Source of the DNA: Sphingobacteriaceae bacterium
GTDB taxonomy: Bacteria; Bacteroidota; Bacteroidia; Sphingobacteriales; Sphingobacteriaceae
Assembly (NCBI GenBank): GCA_947463785.1
Contig: CANHRG010000002.1
Coordinates: forward strand, 310,001 to 374,000
DNA length: 64,000 nucleotides
Direction of reading: 5' to 3'
Shown here: positions 24,230 to 32,502 of the stretch, one piece after another
How the letters are laid out: each line of letters begins with the position of its first letter
How positions within the stretch are numbered: the stretch's first letter is position 1
The notes under the pieces: generated by a model
Database searches by the model: none
Seen by the model: the letters and a program-made list of their open reading frames with translations, nothing else
What the model was told of the DNA's origin: nothing
Translations under genes and position numbers: made by a program

Positions 24230-26374
24230 ATGACAAAAAAATCAAATCATTTTAAAGAAGTACTAAGTCGAATGGTGCTAGAAGTTTTTCAAAAATCTGG
24301 CAAACAGTTACTCAATCATAAACAAGTTGCCGCTAAACTGAAGTTAAGCGATACCGAAGCCCGAGATACCATTCTACAGATTTTACGTGAGGAAGCACAC
24401 AAAGGGACCCTTAGAGAGCCAGAACGCGGCAAATTTCAATTAAAAGAACTAAAAACCTTTGTTGTGGGTAAGGTTGATATGACTGCTGATGGATCGGCTT
24501 TTGTAATGACTGAGGATGAATTTGAACCCGATATTTTTATTGCTCCACGTAAATTACGGAATGCCCTACACGGCGATACCGTACGGGTTTATGTGTATGG
24601 CAAACAGAAAGGTGGCCGAAAAAAAGATGGCGAAGTTGTAGAGATTTTGGAACGGGCCAAAATGGAATTTACAGGAATAGTAAACCTGTCTGATCGCTTT
24701 GCATTTTTCATACCGGATGACCGTAAAATGCTTCACGATATTTTTATTCCGCTATCTGATTTAAATGGTGCTAAAGACGGAGAAAAAGCCATTGCACAAA
24801 TTACCGAATGGCCTGAGCAGGCTAAAAATCCGATTGGTCGAATTAAACATGTACTGGGTAAGCAAGGCGAGAATAATACGGAAATGAACGCCATATTGGC
24901 TGATTTTGGATTTCCGCTGGCCTTTCCGGATGGAGTTGAGGCTGAAGCCGAAGCCATACCGGAAACCATTGATAAGGCAGAAATTGCTAAACGCCGGGAT
25001 TTTCGTAAGATTTTGACCTTTACGATAGACCCATTTGACGCCAAAGATTTTGACGATGCCATTTCTTTCCAAATTTTACCTAACGGGAATTACGAAATTG
25101 GTGTTCACATTGCCGATGTATCGCACTATGTTCGTCCTGGCTCTGATTTAGATAAGGAAGCTTTTGATCGAGGGACTTCAGTTTATTTGGTTGACCGGGT
25201 AATACCGATGCTGCCGGAACGATTATCCAATGGTTTGTGTTCATTGCGCCCAAAAGAAGATAAATTGTGTTTTTCGGCTGTTTTTGAACTCGATCAACAT
25301 GCGCAAATTCAATCGGAGTGGTTTGGTAAAACCATTATTCACTCAGACCGGAGATTTACCTACGAAGAAGCCCAAGAGGTTATTGAAGGGAAACGAGCAG
25401 ACTACAGCGAAGAAATCCTCACCCTCAATAAACTCGCCCACATCCTGCGGGAACGTAAGTTTAAACAAGGTGCAATCAGCTTTGAATCGGCAGAAATCAA
25501 ATTTAAATTGGATGAGCAAGGACGCCCCATTGGCGTGTACGTGAAGGAGCGCAAGGATGCGCACAAACTCATCGAAGATTTTATGCTTTTGGCCAACCGA
25601 AGGGTAGCAGAATTCATCGCAAAAAAAGGCAAAGGCAAACAGAAATATACGTTTGTATACCGCTCACACGATGCACCCAACGAACAAACTCTACTGGGTT
25701 TTGCTCAATTTGCCTCAAAATTCGGGTATCAAATTCATACCCAAAGTGATCGGGCTATTGCGAGTTCATTAAATGCGCTTTTGGAAGATGTAGAAGGTAA
25801 AAAAGAGCAAAATGTATTGACCCAGTTGGCTATACGCTCGATGGCTAAAGCTATTTATACCACAAAAAAATCGAGCCATTATGGTTTGGCTTTTGAGTAT
25901 TACACCCATTTTACCTCTCCTATTCGCCGTTATCCGGATGTTATGGTTCATCGCTTGCTTGAATTCTATTTAGGAGGTGGTAAATCGGCCAATGCTGATG
26001 AATATGAGAAGCTGTGTATTCACTCTTCACAAATGGAGAAAAAGGCTGCTGATGCCGAGCGGGCATCGGTAAAATACAAACAAGCCGAATACTTGAAAGA
26101 TCATGTGGGAAAAACCTACGAAGGGATTATATCGGGGGTTACCGAATGGGGTATGTATGTAGAGATAATTGAAAATAAATGTGAAGGAATGGTGCGATTA
26201 CGCGATATTAGCGATGATTTTTACGTACTTGATGAAAAGAATTACTGCATCATTGGGCAACGTAAAAAGAAAAAATACCAATTGGGCGACACCGTGAGCA
26301 TTAAGGTTAAAAAAGTAGATTTAGCCAAAAGACAAATTGATTTCAGCCTAAATACTGAAGCAGCATACGACTAA
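24230..26374 (+). CDS. rnr: Ribonuclease R
   Basis: RNase R is a processive 3'-5' exoribonuclease that degrades structured RNA and rRNA fragments. The 714-residue protein has an N-terminal winged-helix region, cold-shock domains with PDIFIAPRKLRNALHGDTVRV, the RNB catalytic centre FTIDPFDAKDFDDAIS with its clustered Asp residues, the SPIRRYPDVMVHRLLEF signature, and a C-terminal S1 domain (about 640-710). The polyprenyl synthase gene follows 4 bp after the stop. A TTAGTTTG element lies just before the start codon, a weak promoter candidate. Confidence 0.96.
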   Translation: MTKKSNHFKEVLSRMVLEVFQKSGKQLLNHKQVAAKLKLSDTEARDTILQILREEAHKGTLREPERGKFQLKELKTFVVGKVDMTADGSAFVMTEDEFEPDIFIAPRKLRNALHGDTVRVYVYGKQKGGRKKDGEVVEILERAKMEFTGIVNLSDRFAFFIPDDRKMLHDIFIPLSDLNGAKDGEKAIAQITEWPEQAKNPIGRIKHVLGKQGENNTEMNAILADFGFPLAFPDGVEAEAEAIPETIDKAEIAKRRDFRKILTFTIDPFDAKDFDDAISFQILPNGNYEIGVHIADVSHYVRPGSDLDKEAFDRGTSVYLVDRVIPMLPERLSNGLCSLRPKEDKLCFSAVFELDQHAQIQSEWFGKTIIHSDRRFTYEEAQEVIEGKRADYSEEILTLNKLAHILRERKFKQGAISFESAEIKFKLDEQGRPIGVYVKERKDAHKLIEDFMLLANRRVAEFIAKKGKGKQKYTFVYRSHDAPNEQTLLGFAQFASKFGYQIHTQSDRAIASSLNALLEDVEGKKEQNVLTQLAIRSMAKAIYTTKKSSHYGLAFEYYTHFTSPIRRYPDVMVHRLLEFYLGGGKSANADEYEKLCIHSSQMEKKAADAERASVKYKQAEYLKDHVGKTYEGIISGVTEWGMYVEIIENKCEGMVRLRDISDDFYVLDEKNYCIIGQRKKKKYQLGDTVSIKVKKVDLAKRQIDFSLNTEAAYD

Positions 26375-26378
26375 ATAC

Positions 26379-27353
26379 ATGCATAGCATTAAAGAATTAC
26401 AAGCTATTCTGGCCCAGGCGGTCAAAAACCAACAGTACCCAGCTAAACCTGCTGAATTGTATGAACCTATCTCCTACTTGATGGATTTAGGCGGAAAACG
26501 CATGCGTCCGGTTTTACTACTCATGTCTTGTGAACTCTTTGATGGCGATATACAGAAAGCCCTAGATCCAGCCATGGCTATTGAGGTGTTTCACAATTTC
26601 ACCCTCATGCACGACGATATTATGGACAAAGCGCCTTTGCGGCGTGGAAATCCGACGGTACATGAAAAATGGAATGCCAATACCGCTATTCTCTCGGGTG
26701 ATGTGATGCTGGTTGAAGGCTACAAGCTTCTTGGCAATCTGGAACCAGAACTCTTAAAACCAGTTTTTAAGGTATTTAACGATACAGCTGTAGGAGTTTG
26801 TGAAGGGCAACAATTTGACATGAATTTTGAAAGCCTTGCAGAAGTAAGTATTGACGAGTACCTGGAAATGATTCGCTTGAAAACTGCCGTTTTACTGGGT
26901 GGTGCCTTAAAAATAGGGGCTTTAATTGCAGGAGCCGGAGATCGGGAGGCAGATTTAATATACAGCTTCGGAGAAAACCTCGGAATTGCTTTTCAATTGC
27001 AAGATGACCTATTGGATGTGTATGGTGACCCGGATAAATTTGGTAAACAGGTTGGTGGTGATATTCTGTCGAACAAGAAAACGTATTTGCTCATTAAAGC
27101 CATAGAATTGGCAAAGGGCGCTCATGCTGAAGAATTAAACTTCTGGTTGAGTAAAACCCATTTTGAACCTGCAGATAAGGTTAAAGCCGTAACTCGTATT
27201 TACAATGAACTGAATATTCGGGAATTGGCCATAGAAACCATGCACGCTTTTGCAGCAAAAGCCATCGATCAACTAAATGCCATACCTGTACCTGAAGAAC
27301 GAAAAAAAGCCCTGAAGGAGTTTGGCGAACAGCTTTTGATCAGAGAAAGTTAA
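26379..27353 (+). CDS. Polyprenyl (geranylgeranyl/octaprenyl-type) diphosphate synthase
   Basis: This enzyme condenses isopentenyl diphosphate with allylic diphosphates in isoprenoid synthesis. The 324-residue protein has the first aspartate-rich motif in FTLMHDDIMDKAPLRRG and the second in FQLQDDLLDVYGD, both with metal ligands, plus GGKRMRPVLLLM. Chain length cannot be settled by eye: the two residues before the first motif (Leu-Met) are small, consistent with a medium or longer product. It may feed menaquinone or the polyprenol pathway, and a polyprenol-kinase-like gene lies 3.4 kb away. A bidirectional terminator ends the unit. Confidence 0.94.
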   Translation: MHSIKELQAILAQAVKNQQYPAKPAELYEPISYLMDLGGKRMRPVLLLMSCELFDGDIQKALDPAMAIEVFHNFTLMHDDIMDKAPLRRGNPTVHEKWNANTAILSGDVMLVEGYKLLGNLEPELLKPVFKVFNDTAVGVCEGQQFDMNFESLAEVSIDEYLEMIRLKTAVLLGGALKIGALIAGAGDREADLIYSFGENLGIAFQLQDDLLDVYGDPDKFGKQVGGDILSNKKTYLLIKAIELAKGAHAEELNFWLSKTHFEPADKVKAVTRIYNELNIRELAIETMHAFAAKAIDQLNAIPVPEERKKALKEFGEQLLIRES

Positions 27354-27354
27354 T

Positions 27355-27387
27355 AAAAAAGCCCTTCGGAACTCCGAAGGGCTTTTT
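27355..27387. terminator. Bidirectional intrinsic terminator
   Basis: AAAAAAGCCCTTCGGA / TCCGAAGGGCTTTTT forms a 10-bp stem between the polyprenyl synthase stop and the convergent rpmA stop. The A-run and T-run flanks make it functional in both directions. Confidence 0.92.
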
Positions 27388-27406
27388 ACTTGGATTATAT
27401 TTCCAA

Positions 27407-27841
27407 TTATTTTTTTGGAGCAGCTTTCTTAGCCGGTGCTTTTTTCTCTGCAGCAGCCTTAGGTGCAGCAGCTTTTTTAGGAGCAGCTACTTTCTTAACA
27501 GGCGCTTCGGCAGCAACTTCTACTTCAGCAATTACCGGCTCAGCAGCTTTAGGTGCAGCAGCTTTTTTAGGAGCAGCTACTTTAGCTTCTGTAGGTAAAA
27601 CTGATACGTATGATTTGCTATCTGCTTTTTTACGGAAAACAACGGTACCGTTAATCAATGCGAACAAGGTGTGGTCTTTACCAATACCCACGTTCTTATC
27701 TGGATGGTGTTGTGTACCACGCTGACGTACAATGATGTTACCAGCGATAGCTTCCTGACCACCAAAAATTTTGATACCTAAACGTTTACTATGCGATTCG
27801 CGACCGTTTTTGGAACTACCGGCCCCTTTCTTATGTGCCAT
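27407..27841 (-). CDS. rpmA: 50S ribosomal protein L27 with a long Ala/Lys/Pro-rich C-terminal tail
   Basis: L27 sits near the peptidyl-transferase centre. Residues 1 to about 85 are ordinary L27, starting [20 protein letters not shown]; no N-terminal cleavage extension of the Firmicutes kind is present. Residues from about 87 to 144 are an unusual tail made of [13 protein letters not shown]-type blocks. It resembles histone H1-like or DNA-binding Lys/Ala/Pro tails and roughly doubles the protein. Two copies of a 43-nt segment encode the repeated blocks. It lies downstream of rplU on the same strand, the usual L21-L27 order. The tail could bind rRNA or a partner; that is inference. Confidence 0.93.
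   Translation of the reverse strand: MAHKKGAGSSKNGRESHSKRLGIKIFGGQEAIAGNIIVRQRGTQHHPDKNVGIGKDHTLFALINGTVVFRKKADSKSYVSVLPTEAKVAAPKKAAAPKAAEPVIAEVEVAAEAPVKKVAAPKKAAAPKAAAEKKAPAKKAAPKK
27451..27493 (-). repeat. 43-bp direct repeat in the rpmA tail, copy A
   Basis: This segment is identical to 27541-27583 except for one base (C at 27458, T at 27548). Both are in the same reading frame, 90 bp apart, encoding the block [13 protein letters not shown]. Confidence 0.9.
27541..27583 (-). repeat. 43-bp direct repeat in the rpmA tail, copy B
   Basis: The partner of 27451-27493. Recombination between the two would remove exactly 30 codons without a frameshift, so tail length may vary among strains. Confidence 0.9.
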
Positions 27842-27890
27842 ATTCTTTTAGTATTAACGAATTGAAAACCAATTCTAAATAAATTCCTAC

Positions 27891-28202
27891 TTATAATTTG
27901 ATACCAGTAATCTGGATTTTGGTGAATTGCTGACGGTGACCGTTCTTTCTTTTGTAACCTTTACGGCGTTTCTTTTTGAAAACGATTACTTTATCTCCTT
28001 TTAAATGAGACACGATTTTAGCCGAAACTACAGCACCTTTCAAGGTAGGCGTACCTACTTTAAATTTACCACCGTCTTCAGCCAATAATACATTGTCAAA
28101 TTCAATACTAGCGCCCTCATCTCCTTGTAATCTGTGTACAAAAAGGTGCTGGTCTTTAGCAACCTTAAATTGCTGTCCGGCTATATTTACTATTGCGTAC
28201 AT
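27891..28202 (-). CDS. rplU: 50S ribosomal protein L21
   Basis: This 103-residue protein binds 23S rRNA in the large subunit. [22 protein letters not shown] at the start and the basic [20 protein letters not shown] near the end are diagnostic. It precedes rpmA by 49 bp on the same strand, forming the common rplU-rpmA operon. A gap of 96 bp separates it from the upstream hypothetical gene on the same strand. Confidence 0.97.
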   Translation of the reverse strand: MYAIVNIAGQQFKVAKDQHLFVHRLQGDEGASIEFDNVLLAEDGGKFKVGTPTLKGAVVSAKIVSHLKGDKVIVFKKKRRKGYKRKNGHRQQFTKIQITGIKL

Positions 28203-28298
28203 GGTGAATTAATTAGTTTTTTTTACTTAATGAGGCGCAAATATAAGCTTTCTTTTCAAAAGAAAGTATAGTAGCACAATTAATTTAACACGAATTTC

Positions 28299-28799
28299 TT
28301 ATTTCCGCTGCTTGTCTTCCGCGTCATTAATCGTCTGAGAGACAATCTCAATTAAACTTTTGGCAGCATCCCTCAACTTGTCATTACCCTCATAATTGAG
28401 ATCGAAATTGATGATTTTACTTTTTCGCTGGTACGTATACTCCAGGTAATAATGCGGTGCATTGGGTTGTGTAGGGTTTTTAACCGTCATATCTTCCGGA
28501 AAATTCCAGAAACCAAGATCTACCGCTTTGCGGTGCAAGTACAATAAATCGTCCTTACTCAGTTTTACTTGTTTTTTTACGATCGAATCTTGATCGTTTA
28601 CATATTGGTAAACACCCGTTTTACTATTGTACTGGTTAACCAAATTATCTCCCAAGCCATATTTTAGCGTAATGGACTCCATCTCGGAGAACTTGTATGG
28701 CGCATTTTTAATCATGATGCCGTAATAATACACACAGTACAAAATGAAAGGTACTGTAATGCAAATGGCTAAAAAAATCTTTTTCTGTCTGTCTGTCAT
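28299..28799 (-). CDS. Hypothetical membrane-anchored protein (166 aa)
   Basis: A single N-terminal membrane segment (about residues 8-28) is followed by a soluble domain of about 135 residues. That domain is rich in Tyr, Lys and Asn and contains KKQVKLSKDDLLYLHRKAVDLGFWNFPED and HYYLEYTYQRKSKIINFDLNY. I do not recognise the domain, and no catalytic residues stand out. It starts 10 bp after the stop of the upstream DAACS symporter gene on the same strand, so co-transcription is likely. The soluble part probably faces the periplasm; the role is unknown. Confidence 0.8.
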   Translation of the reverse strand: MTDRQKKIFLAICITVPFILYCVYYYGIMIKNAPYKFSEMESITLKYGLGDNLVNQYNSKTGVYQYVNDQDSIVKKQVKLSKDDLLYLHRKAVDLGFWNFPEDMTVKNPTQPNAPHYYLEYTYQRKSKIINFDLNYEGNDKLRDAAKSLIEIVSQTINDAEDKQRK

Positions 28800-28809
28800 C
28801 GTTAAGAAT

Positions 28810-30192
28810 TTATTCTTTAGGATCTACCAATTCGCCTTCCCATTTACTAATTACGGCCGTAGCCACGCTATTACCTACCACATTGGTTGCCGAACGACCC
28901 ATATCCAACAAAGGATCAATCCCAATCAACAAAGCTAAACCTGCCTCAGGGATGTTGAATGTGGCAATTGTACCGGCTATAACCACCAATGAAGCTCTTG
29001 GCACACCGGCAATTCCCTTGCTGGTTAACATCAAAATCAATAACATGGTTAATTGCTGATCGAAACCTAAATGGATTCCGTAAGCCTGGGCAATAAACAA
29101 AGAAGCAAAGGTCATGTACATCATGGAACCGTCCAAGTTGAACGAATATCCTAGTGGTAATACGAAACTCACAATCTTATCCTTACATCCAAAACGCTCC
29201 AATTGCAACATGGTTTTAGGATAAGCTGCTTCACTGCTCGCTGTACTAAACGCCAGCAAAACCGGTTCTTTTAAGCTATTTATCAAGCGGAAAATTCGCG
29301 ATTTCAGAATAGTAAATCCGATGAAGATCAATAAAACCCATAGAATTAATAATCCGGAATAAAACTCGCCAATAAAAATGGCGTAGGTAGATAAGATGCT
29401 TAATCCTTGCTTGGCAATAATGGCAGTCATCGCACCAAAAACAGCCAAAGGCGCAAAATTCATCACGTAACCAGTCACTTTTAAAATCACATGAGCAAAG
29501 GCATCCATGGCTTTGATCACCAGTTCACCTTTCTCTCCAATAGCGGCCGTTGCAACACCAAAGAACAACGAGAACACGACAATTTGTAGAATTTCATTGT
29601 TGGCCATTGCCTCTGCAAAGCTCTTTGGGAAAACGTGTGAAATAAAATCTTTCAAAGAGAGGGCTGCCTTCTGAATACCGGTATCGATACTAGCATCGGG
29701 CAATGGTAAATTCATGGTTTCTCCCGGACGGAAAATATTTACTAAAACCATACCTAGGGCTAAAGAAAGCAATGTGGCACTTAAAAACCACAGCATGGTT
29801 TTACCGCCAATACGCCCCACAGCCTTAATATCTCCCACTTTAGCTACACCCACCACCAATGTGGTAAAAACTAAAGGCGCTACAATCATTTTGATCAATC
29901 GTAAGAAAATATCACTCAGGAGCGTAAAATATTCCAGTTTTTTATCACGAGTTTGCTCGTTTTCTTTACGAATACTCAATTGTTCTTTTCTGGCTTTTTT
30001 CAATTCCTGAAAGGCTACAGTTGTGGTATCAGCAGATTTAGCCAATTGAACTTCTATTTTTTTGGCTTGTGTATCGGCCTTGATAATTTGTTCGTTATAT
30101 TGGCCGATAGAATTGATATTGAGTAAATAACCGGCAGCAATACCCGCAACTAGGGCGATAAAAATGAATAAGGTTAGTTTATTTTTTTGCAT
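28810..30192 (-). CDS. Dicarboxylate/amino acid:cation symporter (DAACS, GltP/DctA type)
   Basis: This 460-residue transporter has about eight membrane segments plus re-entrant loops. The family marks are SSEAAYPKTML, a Ser-rich re-entrant loop preceded by AFSTA, then LPLGYSFNLDGSMMYM and the second loop LTSKGIAGVPRASLVV. These place it in the glutamate/aspartate or C4-dicarboxylate symporters; the exact substrate and coupling ion are not decided. An unusual insert of about 60 residues after the first membrane segment (about residues 30-85) is Lys/Glu/Gln-rich and probably periplasmic. Confidence 0.94.
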   Translation of the reverse strand: MQKNKLTLFIFIALVAGIAAGYLLNINSIGQYNEQIIKADTQAKKIEVQLAKSADTTTVAFQELKKARKEQLSIRKENEQTRDKKLEYFTLLSDIFLRLIKMIVAPLVFTTLVVGVAKVGDIKAVGRIGGKTMLWFLSATLLSLALGMVLVNIFRPGETMNLPLPDASIDTGIQKAALSLKDFISHVFPKSFAEAMANNEILQIVVFSLFFGVATAAIGEKGELVIKAMDAFAHVILKVTGYVMNFAPLAVFGAMTAIIAKQGLSILSTYAIFIGEFYSGLLILWVLLIFIGFTILKSRIFRLINSLKEPVLLAFSTASSEAAYPKTMLQLERFGCKDKIVSFVLPLGYSFNLDGSMMYMTFASLFIAQAYGIHLGFDQQLTMLLILMLTSKGIAGVPRASLVVIAGTIATFNIPEAGLALLIGIDPLLDMGRSATNVVGNSVATAVISKWEGELVDPKE

Positions 30193-30243
30193 ATAGATCT
30201 GGTAAAAAGAAGAGTAAAACTACAATAAAAATATTCATTTCAA

Positions 30244-30753
30244 ATGGTACAGTTTAGCAGTATTCAGGAACAGAAAAAAGAGTTAAAAGCCCTATCGAGT
30301 GCTGAATTGGCCGAAATATGCTTGCGTTTGAGTAAGTACAAAAAAGATAACAAAGAGTTGTTAAACTACTTGCTTTTTCACCAGCACGATCCCAGAGCGT
30401 ATATCGAAAGTGTTAAATCCGAACTGCAAGCTGAATTTGAACACTTGAATACACAAAGCTATTACTGCAGCAAAACACTCCGAAAAATACTCAGAAACCT
30501 AAGCCGGCAAGCTAAATATGTGGCAAATACCGAATTAGAACTGGACATGTTGCTTTGGTTTTGCGTTAATTATCTTCAGCATGTTGATCTTAAAACAAAA
30601 AACAAGTCTTTACAAAATATTTTAGTCCGACAATTTCAAAAGATGGAGAAACTGAGCAAAAAACTACATGAAGATCTGCAGTTTGATTATCAGCAAGAAA
30701 GCGACAAAATCTATAAATTAGCTCAGGAAACCACCAACTGGTTTAACTTGTAA
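30244..30753 (+). CDS. Conserved protein of unknown function, possibly DUF6155-like
   Basis: The 169-residue protein is helical and charged, without signal peptide or membrane segment. ALSSAELAEICLRLSKYKKDNKELLNYLLF is the conserved-looking N-terminal core, and the middle and end resemble a small helical bundle (TLRKILRNLSRQAKYV, then WFCVNYL). The N-terminus recalls the DUF6155 family of Bacteroidota, but I am not certain. It is divergent from the symporter gene and 41 bp ahead of the ECF sigma gene, and may be cotranscribed with it. Confidence 0.78.
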   Translation: MVQFSSIQEQKKELKALSSAELAEICLRLSKYKKDNKELLNYLLFHQHDPRAYIESVKSELQAEFEHLNTQSYYCSKTLRKILRNLSRQAKYVANTELELDMLLWFCVNYLQHVDLKTKNKSLQNILVRQFQKMEKLSKKLHEDLQFDYQQESDKIYKLAQETTNWFNL

Positions 30754-30794
30754 CATAAAACCCGGCCGCTGCTCTAAAAAGAGGTTACTAACAC

Positions 30795-31292
30795 ATGGTA
30801 AATAAGGAGAAACTCTTTCAAGAAATCTTTCAGGCTAATTCGAAAAAGATTTACCATTTGTGTTACGGTTATACCGGAGATAGTGATACGGCCAACGATT
30901 TAATGCAAGAAACCTTTTTAAAGGTTTGGCAAAATCTCGATAAGTTCCGCAACCAGGCCATGATCTCTACCTGGATTTACCGAATTGCGGTAAATACCTG
31001 TCTTTCACATTTACGGGTTGAAAAACGCCAAGCAAAAGACGAACTAACCGAAAACATTATTGAAAGTAAAGCGGAAGAGTTTTCTGAAAAAAACGAACAG
31101 ATTGCGCTACTCTACCGCTGTATTTCAAAATTAGAGGAGAACGAACGGATTATCATTACCCTAGTGCTCGATGAGGTGCCTTATCCGGAGATTGCCGAAA
31201 TATCTGGCATTTCTGAAGGCAACCTACGGGTCAAAATTCACCGAATTAAACATAAACTAACGGAGTTATACAACAGATATGAAAGAATTTGA
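30795..31292 (+). CDS. ECF-type RNA polymerase sigma factor
   Basis: The 165-residue protein has sigma region 2 (NSKKIYHLCYGYTGDSDTANDLMQETFLKVWQNL, with the -10-binding helix including WIYRIAVNTCLSHLR) and region 4 (LDEVPYPEIAEISGISEGNLRVKIHRIKHKL), the typical ECF layout. Such factors direct RNA polymerase to envelope or stress genes. The next gene overlaps it by 14 bp and encodes a two- to four-segment membrane protein in the position usual for an anti-sigma factor. It is therefore likely to be controlled by that partner. Confidence 0.94.
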   Translation: MVNKEKLFQEIFQANSKKIYHLCYGYTGDSDTANDLMQETFLKVWQNLDKFRNQAMISTWIYRIAVNTCLSHLRVEKRQAKDELTENIIESKAEEFSEKNEQIALLYRCISKLEENERIIITLVLDEVPYPEIAEISGISEGNLRVKIHRIKHKLTELYNRYERI

Positions 31293-31872
31293 TGTGCTGC
31301 AGAATATCTGGCAAGATCAGCAAGATCCTAAATTGGATCAAGATGAGATTTTGAAGCGAGTAAAACGCTACCGAAATCGCTTGGCGAATAAATTATTGAT
31401 TGAAGTGCTCTTCATGAGCTTTGCAATAGCCGTACTCAGCTATGCCTGGTACATGATTCCTTTCCGTATGTGGACCACGCACTTGTCATTACTCATTTTT
31501 ATGGCGTGCTGCTTGTTTGTGCTGTTTGCTCAACTATCCGATTATCGGCGACTACATGCAGAGGAAGATTTTCTGCAAAAACCAGAATTGTACATTCAAT
31601 ACTTAAAAAACTTTAAACAGGAACGCCATAAACTCAACACGCAAAAATATTTGGTTTACACGCTTTTATTGGGCCTAGGACTGCTCTTGTTTTTCGTTGA
31701 AATCTTCTTCGTTTCCTCCATCTGGTTAACCATTATAGGTTTGAGTCTATCTGTTGGATGGATATTGATTTGCTACTTTTGGCTCATGCGCCTGTACATC
31801 CGCAAAGAAGAACACTACCTCAACGAGATGATTGAGCAACTGGAAAGATTATCGAAACAATTTAGCGAGTAA
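31279..31872 (+). CDS. Membrane protein, candidate anti-sigma factor partner
   Basis: The 197-residue protein begins with a short soluble segment (about 1-35, MKEFDVLQNIWQDQQDP, with helix-forming residues) followed by two pairs of membrane segments (about 36-58, 66-82, and 115-135, 140-160). It has a charged C-terminus with KEEHYLNEMIEQLERL. The 14-bp overlap with the ECF sigma gene is the classical place for its anti-sigma factor. The N-terminal region has no canonical His-x3-Cys-x2-Cys zinc motif, so it would be a non-zinc type. I cannot confirm binding from sequence. Confidence 0.78.
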   Translation: MKEFDVLQNIWQDQQDPKLDQDEILKRVKRYRNRLANKLLIEVLFMSFAIAVLSYAWYMIPFRMWTTHLSLLIFMACCLFVLFAQLSDYRRLHAEEDFLQKPELYIQYLKNFKQERHKLNTQKYLVYTLLLGLGLLLFFVEIFFVSSIWLTIIGLSLSVGWILICYFWLMRLYIRKEEHYLNEMIEQLERLSKQFSE

Positions 31873-31877
31873 AGAAG

Positions 31878-32492
31878 CTACTTTTTAGCATTGTTTTCGA
31901 TTTCCTGAATACTCAAGGTATTTTTAAATAAACGGTACTCTAAGGTTCTTTTGCGAGGCTTTGCTTTTTGATCTTCGGGATCTTGGTATAAAAAATCTCG
32001 ACGTAAATTTCCGTCCTTGATGTAAATATCGTCTTTACCCTTAAAGCCTTTTCGAGCTTTCTCAGATAATGCCGGAAAACGAATTACAGACGAATTTCCC
32101 AGCTGATCGAATTCGTAAATGTATAAATCAGTTAATTGATCTGCCAACTGAACTTGCAAGGCAATCTCCGGGTTACCGTCAGTATCTAAATCCATATCCC
32201 AGGCATCAACAGGTTTACCAGTAAGCTCACCGGCAACGGTTGCTTTAAATTTTTGATGGGTGGAGTCTGATCTCAAAAGCAGATACGCTGAAGTAGAATC
32301 TTTGCCTCTACCCCAGGTGAGCACGTCGTATAATAAGCCCGGTTTTACCTCTATGGTTCGTTGAAATCGGAATGGGGCTGCCATAGGTTTAGGCTTGGGG
32401 TTGTTAGCTACATTTTCAGATTCTTTAGATCCGCAAGCTGAGATGGCTATCATGAACAATCCAAATGCGATAAATCTCGTTCCTTTTCTCAT
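31878..32492 (-). CDS. Hypothetical lipoprotein (204 aa)
   Basis: A lipoprotein signal peptide ends in the lipobox ISAC-G (residues 17-20 with Cys20 lipidated), followed by a low-complexity linker (KESENVANNPKPKP). The globular domain contains RTIEVKPGLLYDVLTWGRGKDS and AWDMDLDTDGNPEIALQV, which reads like a calcium-binding FG-GAP-like loop, and DDIYIKDGNLRRDFLYQD. Its identity is unknown; it is probably exported and anchored to the outer membrane. The gene begins 10 bp after the GH20 stop on the same strand, so the two may be cotranscribed. Confidence 0.82.
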   Translation of the reverse strand: MRKGTRFIAFGLFMIAISACGSKESENVANNPKPKPMAAPFRFQRTIEVKPGLLYDVLTWGRGKDSTSAYLLLRSDSTHQKFKATVAGELTGKPVDAWDMDLDTDGNPEIALQVQLADQLTDLYIYEFDQLGNSSVIRFPALSEKARKGFKGKDDIYIKDGNLRRDFLYQDPEDQKAKPRKRTLEYRLFKNTLSIQEIENNAKK

Positions 32493-32502
32493 AAGGGTAT
32501 TC

